Shown here in pieces: positions 15,078 through 22,100 of a DNA stretch of 28,193 nucleotides. The notes under the pieces were generated by a model. That model was not told the origin of the DNA, made no database searches, and was given only the letters and a program-made list of their open reading frames with translations. Numbering within the stretch: the stretch's first letter is position 1; each line of letters opens with the position of its first letter. The DNA is from SVTX01 sp045585895 (GTDB taxonomy: Bacteria; Bacillota; Clostridia; Oscillospirales; CAG-272): NCBI GenBank assembly GCA_045585895.1, contig JAZMZI010000017.1, positions 1 through 28,193 on the forward strand, written 5' to 3'. Both the position numbers and the translations under genes were made by a program.

Positions 15078-15503
15078 TTATACGTAATAAGGATTGGGTT
15101 TGCAGAGAATTACGAAAATGTCGATGATCCAGCCTATACTTAATAACCCAAACGTAAATAAGTACAGTATGCCCATTCCGGTTTTGCCTTCATAGAATTT
15201 ATGCGCGCCAAAATATCCCAAAAAGAAGCAAAGGAAAAAAGCTACCCACTTGTTTTTGGGTGTTGAATTGCTTGCACTGTTGGTGTTGATGTTAGTATTG
15301 GTGTTTGTGTTAACATTTGCGTTAATGCTCTTGTTGTCGTTGTTGATGGTGATTTGCGGCTGATTGTTTGCTTGCTTGAGCTCTTCTACCTGGCACCCGC
15401 AAGCAGTGCAAATTACAGCATCCTCGGGAATCTTGGTGCCGCAGCATTTGCAGAATTTAGTTTTGGTTTCGGTTGCTGAATTGGTTGAGTTAGAGTTTTC
15501 CAT
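15078..15503 (-). CDS. TM2-domain protein with zinc ribbon
   Basis: A 141-residue protein with an N-terminal zinc ribbon (Cys18, Cys21, Cys32, Cys35 as two CxxC knuckles), an Asn/Thr-rich low-complexity linker (about 46-82), and a C-terminal TM2 domain with two hydrophobic segments (about 88-137, GYFGAHKFYEGKTG and LSIGWIIDIF). TM2 domains are two-helix membrane modules found in many small bacterial proteins of unknown function. ATG 15503 has GGAGG about 8 nt upstream. The promoter (15534-15562) contains direct repeats of a probable operator for the divergent XRE regulator, suggesting control by that neighbour. Confidence 0.87.
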   Translation of the reverse strand: MENSNSTNSATETKTKFCKCCGTKIPEDAVICTACGCQVEELKQANNQPQITINNDNKSINANVNTNTNTNINTNSASNSTPKNKWVAFFLCFFLGYFGAHKFYEGKTGMGILYLFTFGLLSIGWIIDIFVILCKPNPYYV

Positions 15504-15533
15504 AGTTTTGCCCTCCTATTTATTGATAAACTA

Positions 15534-15562
15534 ATTATAACACATAAGTGTTCACTTGTCAA
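15534..15562 (-). promoter_or_regulatory. Promoter of the TM2 gene
   Basis: Reverse-strand TTGACA (15557-15562) and TATAAT (15534-15539) with a 17-nt spacer: a full consensus promoter overlapped by the direct repeats. Confidence 0.9.
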
Positions 15563-15574
15563 CATAAGTGTTCA
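15542..15574. promoter_or_regulatory. Two direct-repeat operators for an XRE-type regulator
   Basis: ACATAAGTGTTCA occurs at 15542-15554 and again at 15562-15574, spaced 20 bp (about two helical turns). The first copy sits in the promoter spacer and the second touches the -35 box, so binding would block RNA polymerase. The first copy also contains the palindrome AAGTGTTCACTT (15546-15557). The adjacent divergent XRE gene is the natural candidate for the binding protein. Confidence 0.65.
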
Positions 15575-15623
15575 AAAAAGTTGAAAGGCTGGCATAAAAT
15601 ATACATAAAGAGAGGTGTTGTTT

Positions 15624-15857
15624 ATGTATATTCCTATGCTTGACGCAAAAATTGTAGGGGAGACTATTGCTTATTTCAGACAAAATAAAGGGCTATCGCA
15701 AGAGGTTGTAAGCGGATTAGCGGGTATTGGCAGAAGCCATTTAAGTGCTATTGAGCGCGGTGAGAGAAAACCGACGTTGGAAACACTTTATAGAATATGC
15801 GTTGCTCTTGATGTAACTATGACTGATATCGTTTCCGAAATCGAAAATCGGATTTAA
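15624..15857 (+). CDS. XRE-family transcriptional regulator
   Basis: A 77-residue protein consisting essentially of one helix-turn-helix: VGETIAYFRQNKGLSQEVVSGLAGI followed by GRSHLSAIERGERKPTLETLYRIC, the hallmark of XRE/Cro-C1-type domains. It has no sensory domain. An in-frame GTG at 15615 lies inside the AGAGAGG ribosome binding site; ATG 15624, 8 nt after it, is the likely start. It diverges from the TM2 gene across a spacer of about 120 bp that carries the direct repeats, so it probably represses that gene and perhaps itself. Target genes elsewhere are unknown. Confidence 0.9.
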   Translation: MYIPMLDAKIVGETIAYFRQNKGLSQEVVSGLAGIGRSHLSAIERGERKPTLETLYRICVALDVTMTDIVSEIENRI

Positions 15858-15874
15858 TTTCTAAAAAAACAAAC

Positions 15875-15906
15875 CGGCGGTGCAGATTGCATCGCCGTAA
15901 ATTTTT
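15875..15906 (+). terminator. Terminator of the XRE gene
   Basis: CGGCGGTGCA and TGCATCGCCG pair (one G-T) around GAT, followed by TAAATTTTTA. It is weaker than the others because the T-run is interrupted. Confidence 0.6.
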
Positions 15907-15944
15907 ACCCTCTTTTTGAAGGTTTTTTGAAAGGTGGGGAGGGT

Positions 15945-15996
15945 GCAGGGAGGGGCGGAAAACAATTTTTCAAAAATGTTTTCCGCCCCTCCCTGC
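15945..15996. repeat. Very long perfect palindrome 12 nt past the asd stop codon
   Basis: GCAGGGAGGGGCGGAAAACA (15945-15964) and its exact complement (15977-15996) continue inward as ATTTTT / AAAAAT, so the arms pair over about 25 bp with a one-base bulge and a minimal loop. The sequence is much more G-rich than its surroundings. It could be a dispersed intergenic palindromic element, or the terminator of the convergent asd gene, although no clear T-run follows on that strand. Confidence 0.75.
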
Positions 15997-16008
15997 GTCT
16001 ATAAAAGA

Positions 16009-17085
16009 TTAATCAAAATATCCGAGTCTGTAGAGAAGCTCTGCGATAAGCACAGCGCCGCCCGCCGCGCCGCGGAGGGTGTTGTGGGAGAGACCTACGA
16101 ACTTGTAGTCGTAGAGAGAGTCCTCGCGAAGACGTCCTGCGGTCACGCCCATACCGCCGTAGATGTCGCGGTCGAGCTTTGCCTGAGGACGGTTGTCTTC
16201 CTCAAAGTAGGTGATGAACTGTTCGGGAGCGTGGGGGAGACCAAGCTCCTGAGGAAGTCCCTTGAAGTTCTTCCAGTCCTCAAGGATCTGCTCCTTGGTG
16301 GGCTTATTTTCAAACTTTACGAATACAGCCGCAGTGTGACCGTCGGTAACGGGAACGCGTATGCACTGGGTGGTGATAACGGTGTCGGTCGCCTTTACGA
16401 TCTCGCCGTTCTCAACCTTACCCCAAACGCGAAGAGGCTCCTGCTCGCTCTTTTCTTCCTCACCGCCGATATAGGGGATAATGTTGTCGATCATCTCGGG
16501 CCACTCGTTGAAGGTCTTGCCTGCGCCGGAGATAGCCTGATAAGTAGTAGCGACGACTTCCTTAATACCGTACTTGCGGAGGGGAGTAAGCTCGGGAACG
16601 TATGCCTGAATAGAGCAGTTGGGCTTGACGGCAATAAATCCGCGCTTGGTTCCGAGTCTCTCTCTCTGAGCCTTGATGACTTCAAGATGCTCGGGGTTGA
16701 TCTCGGGAATTACCATAGGAACGTCGGGAGTCCAGCGGTGAGCCGAGTTGTTGGAAACGACGGGAAGTTCAGCCTTAGCGTAAGCGTACTCGAGAGCCTT
16801 GATCTCGTCCTTCTTCATATTTACCGCGCAGAAAACGAAAGAGCAGAGAGACTTAACGGTCTCGATGTCCTCGCTGTCGATGATAACCATCTTCTTGTAT
16901 TTTTCGGGCAGGGGAGTAGAGAGCTTCCATCTGCCTTCGAGAGCCTCCTCGTAGGTCTTGCCTGCGCTTCTTGCGCTTGCTACGAGAGCGGTGACTTCAA
17001 AATAGGGGTGATCCTCAAGGAGAGTCAAAAATCTCTGACCTACCATACCCGTGGCGCCAACGACGCCGACCTTCATCTTTTCCAT
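16009..17085 (-). CDS. asd: Aspartate-semialdehyde dehydrogenase (archaeal/fungal-type)
   Basis: A 358-residue enzyme that reduces aspartyl phosphate to aspartate semialdehyde with NADPH, the branch point to lysine, diaminopimelate, threonine and methionine. The N-terminus has GATGMVGQRF (NADP-binding), the catalytic Cys157 lies in KPNCSIQ, the acid/base His250 in TDGHTAAV. The long insert and the ISGAGK segment mark the archaeal/yeast-type ASADH subfamily, also found in many Clostridia. Length is normal. ATG 17085 has AGAGG 9 nt upstream. It is transcribed alone from the promoter at 17126-17154; no riboswitch or leader is visible. Confidence 0.95.
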   Translation of the reverse strand: MEKMKVGVVGATGMVGQRFLTLLEDHPYFEVTALVASARSAGKTYEEALEGRWKLSTPLPEKYKKMVIIDSEDIETVKSLCSFVFCAVNMKKDEIKALEYAYAKAELPVVSNNSAHRWTPDVPMVIPEINPEHLEVIKAQRERLGTKRGFIAVKPNCSIQAYVPELTPLRKYGIKEVVATTYQAISGAGKTFNEWPEMIDNIIPYIGGEEEKSEQEPLRVWGKVENGEIVKATDTVITTQCIRVPVTDGHTAAVFVKFENKPTKEQILEDWKNFKGLPQELGLPHAPEQFITYFEEDNRPQAKLDRDIYGGMGVTAGRLREDSLYDYKFVGLSHNTLRGAAGGAVLIAELLYRLGYFD

Positions 17086-17125
17086 AATAAATACCTCTTA
17101 TTCGGTTAACTGAAATAATAGAAAC

Positions 17126-17154
17126 ATTATATCATAAATATTTCTTCATTTCAA
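17126..17154 (-). promoter_or_regulatory. Promoter of asd
   Basis: Reverse-strand TTGAAA (17149-17154) and TATAAT (17126-17131) with a 17-nt spacer. Confidence 0.85.
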
Positions 17155-17253
17155 TAGCATTTCGTGATTTTTTGAAAAGCACTTTATATAAAAATATGTA
17201 ACGGGGAGGATTTTTGTTTGTATTATTTGTAAAAACACATTAATTGATAGTTT

Positions 17254-17369
17254 TGAAAACGGAAGGTGAAAACGACTTTCGATGTCTGTTTAGTTCTGAA
17301 AACGGAATTTAAAAGTTACAAAGCATCTTTTACAAAGATAAATTTGACACCGAAATGCCAAAAACGGAA
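17254..17369. repeat. Three AAAACGGAA repeats upstream of recA
   Basis: TGAAAACGGAA occurs at 17254-17264 and 17297-17307, and a third partial copy AAAAACGGAA at 17360-17369, all in the same orientation in the 399-bp asd-recA spacer. The last lies 20 bp before the recA -35 box. They may be binding sites of an activator or repressor, or degenerate repeats. I see nothing else in the spacer besides the two promoters. Confidence 0.45.
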
Positions 17370-17388
17370 AAATATTTTCAAAAACCTC

Positions 17389-17417
17389 TTGACAAACGCG
17401 ATTTTGGGGTGTATAAT
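17389..17417 (+). promoter_or_regulatory. Promoter of recA-recX
   Basis: TTGACA at 17389-17394 and TATAAT at 17412-17417 with a 17-nt spacer, a full consensus. No CGAAC-N4-GTTCG (DinR/LexA-type) box is visible in or near it. Confidence 0.92.
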
Positions 17418-17484
17418 AAGCCTGTAATTACCTAAAACGATATATTTAGCGAAGTTTTCACATATTTTCAGGAGGATTTTAACT

Positions 17485-18600
17485 ATGGCAGCAACCAAAA
17501 AGGCGGCACCCAAGGTAACCGAAATACAGGATAAGGAAGATAAGAAGCGCGCGCTTAATACGGCGATGGCGCAGATAGAAAGAGAATTCGGCGCAGGCGC
17601 TATTATGAAGCTGGGCGAGAACACTCACATGGAGGTTCAGGCGGTCTCTACCGGTTCGCTTTCTCTTGACCTTGCTCTCGGTATCGGCGGTGTTCCGAGA
17701 GGACGTATTATCGAGATCTTCGGTCCCGAGTCTTCGGGTAAGACTACCGTTGCGCTCCACATAATCGCAGAGGTGCAGAAGCTTGGCGGTGAGGCTGCGT
17801 TCATCGATGCGGAGCACGCTCTCGATCCCGTTTACGCTAAAGCTGTTGGCGTTGATATCGCAAATCTTCTCGTTTCTCAGCCCGATTGCGGTGAGGACGC
17901 ACTTTCTATAACCGAGTCGCTGGTACGCTCGGGCGCTATCGACGTGGTAGTCGTGGACTCCGTTGCGGCTCTCGTTCCCAAGACCGAGATAGACGGCGAT
18001 ATGGGTCAGTCAAGCGTCGGCGTTCAGGCTCGCCTTATGTCTCAGGCTATGAGAAAGCTTGCAGCTGTCATTTCCAAGAGCAACTGTATCGTTATTTTTA
18101 TCAACCAGCTCCGCGAGAAGGTTGGAGTTATCTACGGAAATCCCGAGACCACCACTGGCGGCCGCGCGCTGAAGTTCTACGCGTCGGTCAGAATCGATAT
18201 CAGAAAGACCGAGCAGCTTAAGAACGGAACCGATATCTACGGAAACCGCGTTAAGTGTAAGATAGTTAAAAATAAGGTGGCGCCCCCCTTCCGCGTTGCG
18301 GAGTTCGACATCCTTTACGGAAAGGGAATTTCCCGTATGAGCGAGGTGCTTGATTTCGCTATTATGATGGATATTATCAAGAAGAGCGGTTCTTGGTTCT
18401 CGTACGAAGGAAACCGTCTGGCGCAGGGTAAGGATAACGTCAAGAAGCTCCTTGAGGACAATCCCGAGTTTGCGGCAGAGATAGAAAACAAGGTAAGAGA
18501 GATGAGCGCGGGCGGATCTATTCTTAACGAGGAAGATTTTGAACTTGATGACGGTGACGAGGACGATTTCGACATCCGTACCGTTGAGGACGATGAGTAA
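17485..18600 (+). CDS. recA: Recombinase RecA
   Basis: A 371-residue RecA with an ATP-binding Walker A motif GPESSGKT (80-87), the ATPase core with AFIDAEHALDP, the DNA-binding loop L1 region EIDGDMGQS, L2 region GNPETTTGGRALKFYAS, and INQLREKVGV. It promotes homologous DNA pairing and activates LexA cleavage. The N-terminus is about 15 residues longer than E. coli RecA and lysine-rich; the C-terminus is strongly acidic (DDGDEDDF...EDDE), as usual. ATG 17485 follows AGGAGG by 7 nt. It overlaps recX by 8 nt. Confidence 0.98.
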   Translation: MAATKKAAPKVTEIQDKEDKKRALNTAMAQIEREFGAGAIMKLGENTHMEVQAVSTGSLSLDLALGIGGVPRGRIIEIFGPESSGKTTVALHIIAEVQKLGGEAAFIDAEHALDPVYAKAVGVDIANLLVSQPDCGEDALSITESLVRSGAIDVVVVDSVAALVPKTEIDGDMGQSSVGVQARLMSQAMRKLAAVISKSNCIVIFINQLREKVGVIYGNPETTTGGRALKFYASVRIDIRKTEQLKNGTDIYGNRVKCKIVKNKVAPPFRVAEFDILYGKGISRMSEVLDFAIMMDIIKKSGSWFSYEGNRLAQGKDNVKKLLEDNPEFAAEIENKVREMSAGGSILNEEDFELDDGDEDDFDIRTVEDDE

Positions 18601-19303
18601 TAAGCCGACTTTCGGCAGAGATGCCAATGAATTTTTGAAGAAGCTTGACGCAGAGGATAAAAAATCCCCAAACGGCGACTTCGGTATTCGCATAACTGCG
18701 ATCGTTGTGTCGGGAACCGAAAAAAAGACGGTAAGAGTTCTTGTTTCAAATCCTTCGGGCAGAGAAGAGAGCGAGTTTTCGTTACTGAACGCTCACGCAG
18801 ACGTTCTTTCTCTCTCGGTGGGAGAAATAGGCGAAGAGATACTGTCCGAGCTTGAATATTTTGCCGAGGTTGCCAATGCATACAACTCTGCTTGCTCGTC
18901 CTTCGCATTTACCCCGTCTTCGTATTCCGCACTTTTCAAAAAACTTTTGACTAAGGGCTATCCAAAAGACGTTTGCGCCGATGCTATCGACTGTCTTAAA
19001 GAGACAGGATTCGTCAAGGAGGAAGAGATTGCCCTCCGCAGAGCGCAGATATTCGTGGATAAGCGTTGGGGGAGAAGCAGGATAATTATGAAGCTTCGCG
19101 AGGAGGGCTTTGACGACTCTGTGATGGACTCCGCGAGAGCTTTTCTCGAAGAGACCGATTTTCCTTTGGTCTGTGCCGAGCATATCCGCAAAAAATACGG
19201 CGGTGTTCCCGAAGGCGACCGCGAAAGAAAGCTCATGTACGCCTCGCTGTCCAGAATGGGATTTTCCGCTTCCGATATTCGTGACGCAATTAAATCGTTG
19301 TAA
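18593..19303 (+). CDS. recX: Regulatory protein RecX
   Basis: A 236-residue RecX-family protein, an inhibitor or modulator of RecA filaments. The C-terminal two-thirds shows RecX three-helix repeats: KKLLTKGYPKDVCADAIDCLKETGFVKEEE, then FVDKRWGRSRIIMKLREEGFDD, then MYASLSRMGFSASDI. The first 90 residues are a divergent N-terminal region. ATG 18593 sits inside the recA stop region (8-nt overlap), after GAGG, so translation is coupled to recA. An upstream in-frame start is not needed. Operon with recA is the usual arrangement. Confidence 0.92.
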   Translation: MSNKPTFGRDANEFLKKLDAEDKKSPNGDFGIRITAIVVSGTEKKTVRVLVSNPSGREESEFSLLNAHADVLSLSVGEIGEEILSELEYFAEVANAYNSACSSFAFTPSSYSALFKKLLTKGYPKDVCADAIDCLKETGFVKEEEIALRRAQIFVDKRWGRSRIIMKLREEGFDDSVMDSARAFLEETDFPLVCAEHIRKKYGGVPEGDRERKLMYASLSRMGFSASDIRDAIKSL

Positions 19304-19305
19304 TT

Positions 19306-19355
19306 AAAGAGGCTGAGTCATTTGCTTAATTAAAAGCTTTTGACTCAGCCTCTTT
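19306..19355. terminator. Terminator hairpin between recX and the convergent esterase
   Basis: AAAGAGGCTGAGTCA and TGACTCAGCCTCTTT form a 15-bp stem with a 20-nt loop. The symmetric A/T ends suggest it serves both convergent genes, though each T-tract is only three long. Confidence 0.75.
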
Positions 19356-19375
19356 GGCTCATATAAGTTGTTTTT

Positions 19376-20209
19376 TTATCGTTTTTCAAAGGGGCAATTC
19401 GTGACCCAATTGATAGCCATATCAAGCCATCCCGCAACGTGGGGATCGACCAGCGTAGGGCTGTTTGCGCAGGTCTCCTTGTTTGCAAGCGAAAGACCGT
19501 GAGGGCCGTCGGGATAGATATGAAGCTCGTAGGGGATTTTGTTTTTCGTAAGTGCTTCGGCATATAGGAGCGAGTTCATTACGGGAACGCAGGTGTCGTT
19601 GGCGGTGTGCCAGAGAAAGGCGGGGGAAGTCTTTTCGGAAACGAATTTGTCAAGAGAAAACCTCGCCATGCCTTCTTCGTCGCCTGCTTTCCAACCGTTA
19701 AGAGTCTGCATCGTGCCGTCGTGTCTTACACCCGGCAGACTTGAGATAACGGGATAGCAGGGGAGAGTTGCCGTAGGCTTGCAGATCGTGGGATCGGCGT
19801 CGCCGATGTGGGCTTTTACCTCGGGGATATGCCACATGGTACCCGTCCACGCCGCAAGATGTCCGCCTGCGGAAAATCCCGTAATAAATACGTGATCGGG
19901 GTCTACGTGAAGCTTTTCCGAGTTCTCTCTGATATACTTTATCGCAAGGCAAGCCTCGATAAGCGGTGCGTAGTTTTCGGCTTTTTTTGCAACGGAGTAG
20001 CGCAAAACGAATGCGTTGAGTCCCGCAGCAAAATACTGGAGCGCTACAGGCTCACCTTCTATCTCGGATAGCCAGCCGTATCCGCCGCCGGGGCATACAA
20101 TTATGGCTCTTCTGTTTTTTATCTTAAGCTCTTCATAAGGCTCGTGAATATAGGCTTCTATATAAGAGTCCTCAAATTCATCGGTATGTTTTATCTTTTC
20201 GTAAATCAT
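19376..20209 (-). CDS. Alpha/beta hydrolase, acetylxylan-esterase-like
   Basis: A 277-residue serine esterase of the COG0657/BD-FAE-like group: CPGGGYGWLS oxyanion loop (39-48), nucleophile elbow GFSAGG with Ser113, Asp205 in HTANDTCVP and His237 in DGPHGLS. Such enzymes remove acetyl or other short acyl groups from plant polysaccharide fragments, so it may act with the sugar-degrading genes in this window. There is no signal peptide, implying cytoplasmic action on imported oligosaccharides. The in-frame start at 20230 is disfavoured; ATG 20209 follows AAAGGA. Promoter at 20296-20324. Confidence 0.88.
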   Translation of the reverse strand: MIYEKIKHTDEFEDSYIEAYIHEPYEELKIKNRRAIIVCPGGGYGWLSEIEGEPVALQYFAAGLNAFVLRYSVAKKAENYAPLIEACLAIKYIRENSEKLHVDPDHVFITGFSAGGHLAAWTGTMWHIPEVKAHIGDADPTICKPTATLPCYPVISSLPGVRHDGTMQTLNGWKAGDEEGMARFSLDKFVSEKTSPAFLWHTANDTCVPVMNSLLYAEALTKNKIPYELHIYPDGPHGLSLANKETCANSPTLVDPHVAGWLDMAINWVTNCPFEKR

Positions 20210-20295
20210 ATTTTTTGTCCTTTCTCGCAAATTCGCGTTTTAAGAAAAAATCTTGATTATTTAACGGGTCTGATTTATAAACAGATTTTAATTTA

Positions 20296-20324
20296 TTTAT
20301 ACCATAAAATCAGATCTCGGTCAA
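20296..20324 (-). promoter_or_regulatory. Promoter of the esterase gene
   Basis: Reverse-strand TTGACC (20319-20324) and TATAAA (20296-20301) with a 17-nt spacer. Confidence 0.7.
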
Positions 20325-20388
20325 TAGATTTTCGAAAAAAATCGCCGCAAATTGTGGCGATAAAATATTGACTTTGCTTAGATAGGTA

Positions 20389-20625
20389 TTAAGATTCAAA
20401 CTCAACGTGCACTTCGTCTACGTTTGCGATGGTCTCAAAACCGTCGTCAAGAGTGTTTGCACTGTCAGCCAGCTTTGCGTCTCGCGCTTTTTTAATAATA
20501 AGCACCGCAAAGATAACTATAGCTTCAACTACCGCAACGGTAACTGCGGTTATAGCGATAACCTTGCCGTAATTGGGCTTTTCGTGAATGATCACAGGCT
20601 CGGGCTTTTTGAAAAATTCAAACAT
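20389..20625 (-). CDS. Small single-pass membrane protein of unknown function
   Basis: A 78-residue protein I do not recognise. Residues 1-19 are polar (FEFFKKPEPVIIHEKPN), a single transmembrane segment spans about 22-45 (VIAITAVTVAVVEAIVIFAVLII), then a positive cluster KKARDAK and an acidic C-terminus. The basic residues after the helix suggest the C-terminus faces the cytoplasm. ATG 20625 follows GAGGAGG by 8 nt and a consensus promoter (20670-20698), so expression should be strong. It stands alone. Confidence 0.82.
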   Translation of the reverse strand: MFEFFKKPEPVIIHEKPNYGKVIAITAVTVAVVEAIVIFAVLIIKKARDAKLADSANTLDDGFETIANVDEVHVEFES

Positions 20626-20669
20626 CGTTGTTTCCTCCTCACTTGATAAGGTAAGTTGCCGTTTATAAC

Positions 20670-20698
20670 ATTATATCACTTATTTTTTGCCGTGTCAA
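20670..20698 (-). promoter_or_regulatory. Promoter of the small membrane protein gene
   Basis: Reverse-strand TTGACA (20693-20698) and TATAAT (20670-20675) with a 17-nt spacer. Confidence 0.9.
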
Positions 20699-20839
20699 GA
20701 GAAAATTTTTCGAATAAAGCTGTGTTTTTCAAATAAACGGCGCATTGGTAAATTTTTTGTTATTTTATAAAAAGGCCTTTCCAAAACCGATGAAATCTGT
20801 TATACTATTAGGTAGTACATTAAAGTAAGGAGTGTTAGT

Positions 20840-21640
20840 GTGACTGCCTCGGAGATACGCGAGAGATTTAAGCGCGCAGGGATAGACAATTACGTATTGG
20901 AAACCGAAATATTGATAGATGAGATTTTCGGAGAATTTTCTGAAGATCGTGACTATGATTCGCCAAAGCTTCGCCTTGCGGTGGAGAAAAGATGCGAAAG
21001 ATATCCTCTGCAATATATAATCGGAAAGTGGTGGCTTGCGAGATGCGAATTCTTCGTAGACGAGAATTGCCTCGTGCCGCGACCCGATACCGAGACCGTG
21101 ATCGAGCTTGCGGCAAAGCTTTTACCCGAAAATTCAAGATTTGCGGACCTCTGTACGGGTAGCGGATGCATAGCGATATCGATACTTGACCTCCGCCCCG
21201 ATACATTTGCCGACGCATACGAGCTTTATCCGAAAACTCTTGAAATGGCGAAAAAGAATTCCGCGCATAATAAGGTTCAAGATAGATTTACTCCCATACT
21301 TTGCGACGTTCTTAAAAAAAATGCTCTTGGTGTTAAAAAATATAATGCAATAATTTCAAATCCGCCATATATACGGACCGAGGTCATAGAAACGCTTGAA
21401 GTTGAAGCTAAAACGGAGCCTCGTGCGGCTCTCGATGGTGGAGAAGACGGACTTATATTTTACCGTGCCATAGTAAAAAATTTTGCAAAAAATCTTGAAA
21501 ACGACGGCTTTTTCCTCTTCGAGATAGGCTACGATCAAGCCGAAGAGCTCGTTAAACTTGCATCTGATAACGGTTTTACCTGTAAAATATTTAAAGATCT
21601 CGGCGGATGTGATCGCGCCGCACTGTTGCAAAAGAAATAA
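20840..21640 (+). CDS. prmC: Peptide chain release factor N5-glutamine methyltransferase
   Basis: A 266-residue methyltransferase that methylates the GGQ glutamine of release factors using S-adenosylmethionine. It has the PrmC N-terminal helical domain, the VPRPDTETV block (79-87), the SAM-binding motif DLCTGSGCIA (103-112) and the catalytic NPPY (174-177). The start is GTG at 20840, 7 nt after AAGGAG; no in-frame ATG is equally good. A weak promoter with TATACT at 20801-20806 precedes it. prmC is often next to prfA, but here there is no release factor gene in the window. Confidence 0.93.
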   Translation: MTASEIRERFKRAGIDNYVLETEILIDEIFGEFSEDRDYDSPKLRLAVEKRCERYPLQYIIGKWWLARCEFFVDENCLVPRPDTETVIELAAKLLPENSRFADLCTGSGCIAISILDLRPDTFADAYELYPKTLEMAKKNSAHNKVQDRFTPILCDVLKKNALGVKKYNAIISNPPYIRTEVIETLEVEAKTEPRAALDGGEDGLIFYRAIVKNFAKNLENDGFFLFEIGYDQAEELVKLASDNGFTCKIFKDLGGCDRAALLQKK

Positions 21641-21660
21641 ATAAAGCATATAATTAAATT

Positions 21661-22068
21661 GGGGTTTAGCGGCGAGGGGATGCGATGCCTCCGGTCAACA
21701 TTGCGCTACGCGCAAGTTGGGTCGCTTTTTGGAAAAAAGCTCCGCAAAAACTCTTAAAGCTTTGGGCGCTCTGGTAGTGGCGTAGGATTTTTCGCTCCTT
21801 CGGAGCTAAAAAAATCCCCCACTGTCGTTTCCTCTTTAAAGGGTGTTAAACCCAGCCCTCACAGTTTTATTTAAACCTAAATATCTTTAAGTTTAAATAA
21901 GTTTTCATTTCGAGTCGTCGGCGAAGCCGACAGGGGTTGGGATCCTTAAGGAAGGGGATGTCGTGACGAATAAAAATGCGGCTTGCTGCTTTTTTATTCG
22001 TGAGACCCCCTGCCCTTAAGCGGCGTTTCTTTTGTAACTTTTCTTGCCGCTGATGGCAAGAAAAGTTA
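21661..22068. repeat. Cluster of intergenic palindromes
   Basis: The 460-bp gap between prmC and the esterase operon has no gene but at least seven hairpins: TTGCGC-TAC-GCGCAA (21701-21715); GCTTTTT/AAAAAGC (21724-21740); AGTGG...GGATTTTT/ATCC...CCACT with an inner GCTCC-TTC-GGAGC (21776-21823); TTATTTAAAC/GTTTAAATAA (21867-21900); GTCGGC-GAA-GCCGAC (21917-21931); CTTAAGG...GGGG/CCCC...CCTTAAG enclosing CGAATAAAAA/TTTTTATTCG (21945-22020); and a 14-bp stem TAACTTTTCTTGCC/GGCAAGAAAAGTTA (22035-22068). This is the look of degraded, nested intergenic repeats or a structured RNA. No transposase is present. Confidence 0.65.
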
Positions 22069-22100
22069 ATATAGCCTAACCGATAAATCAGAATTTGAAC

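Noticed and set aside
15934..17109. 391-codon open frame on the + strand
   Set aside because: Antisense to asd; begins inside the GC-rich palindrome and shows no protein family features.
17155..17484. LexA/DinR-type SOS box upstream of recA
   Set aside because: Searched by eye for CGAAC-N4-GTTCG-like dyads on both strands; none found.
21661..22068. CRISPR array or transposon remnant
   Set aside because: The hairpins are all different, with no regular repeat-spacer pattern, and no transposase fragment or target duplication is visible.
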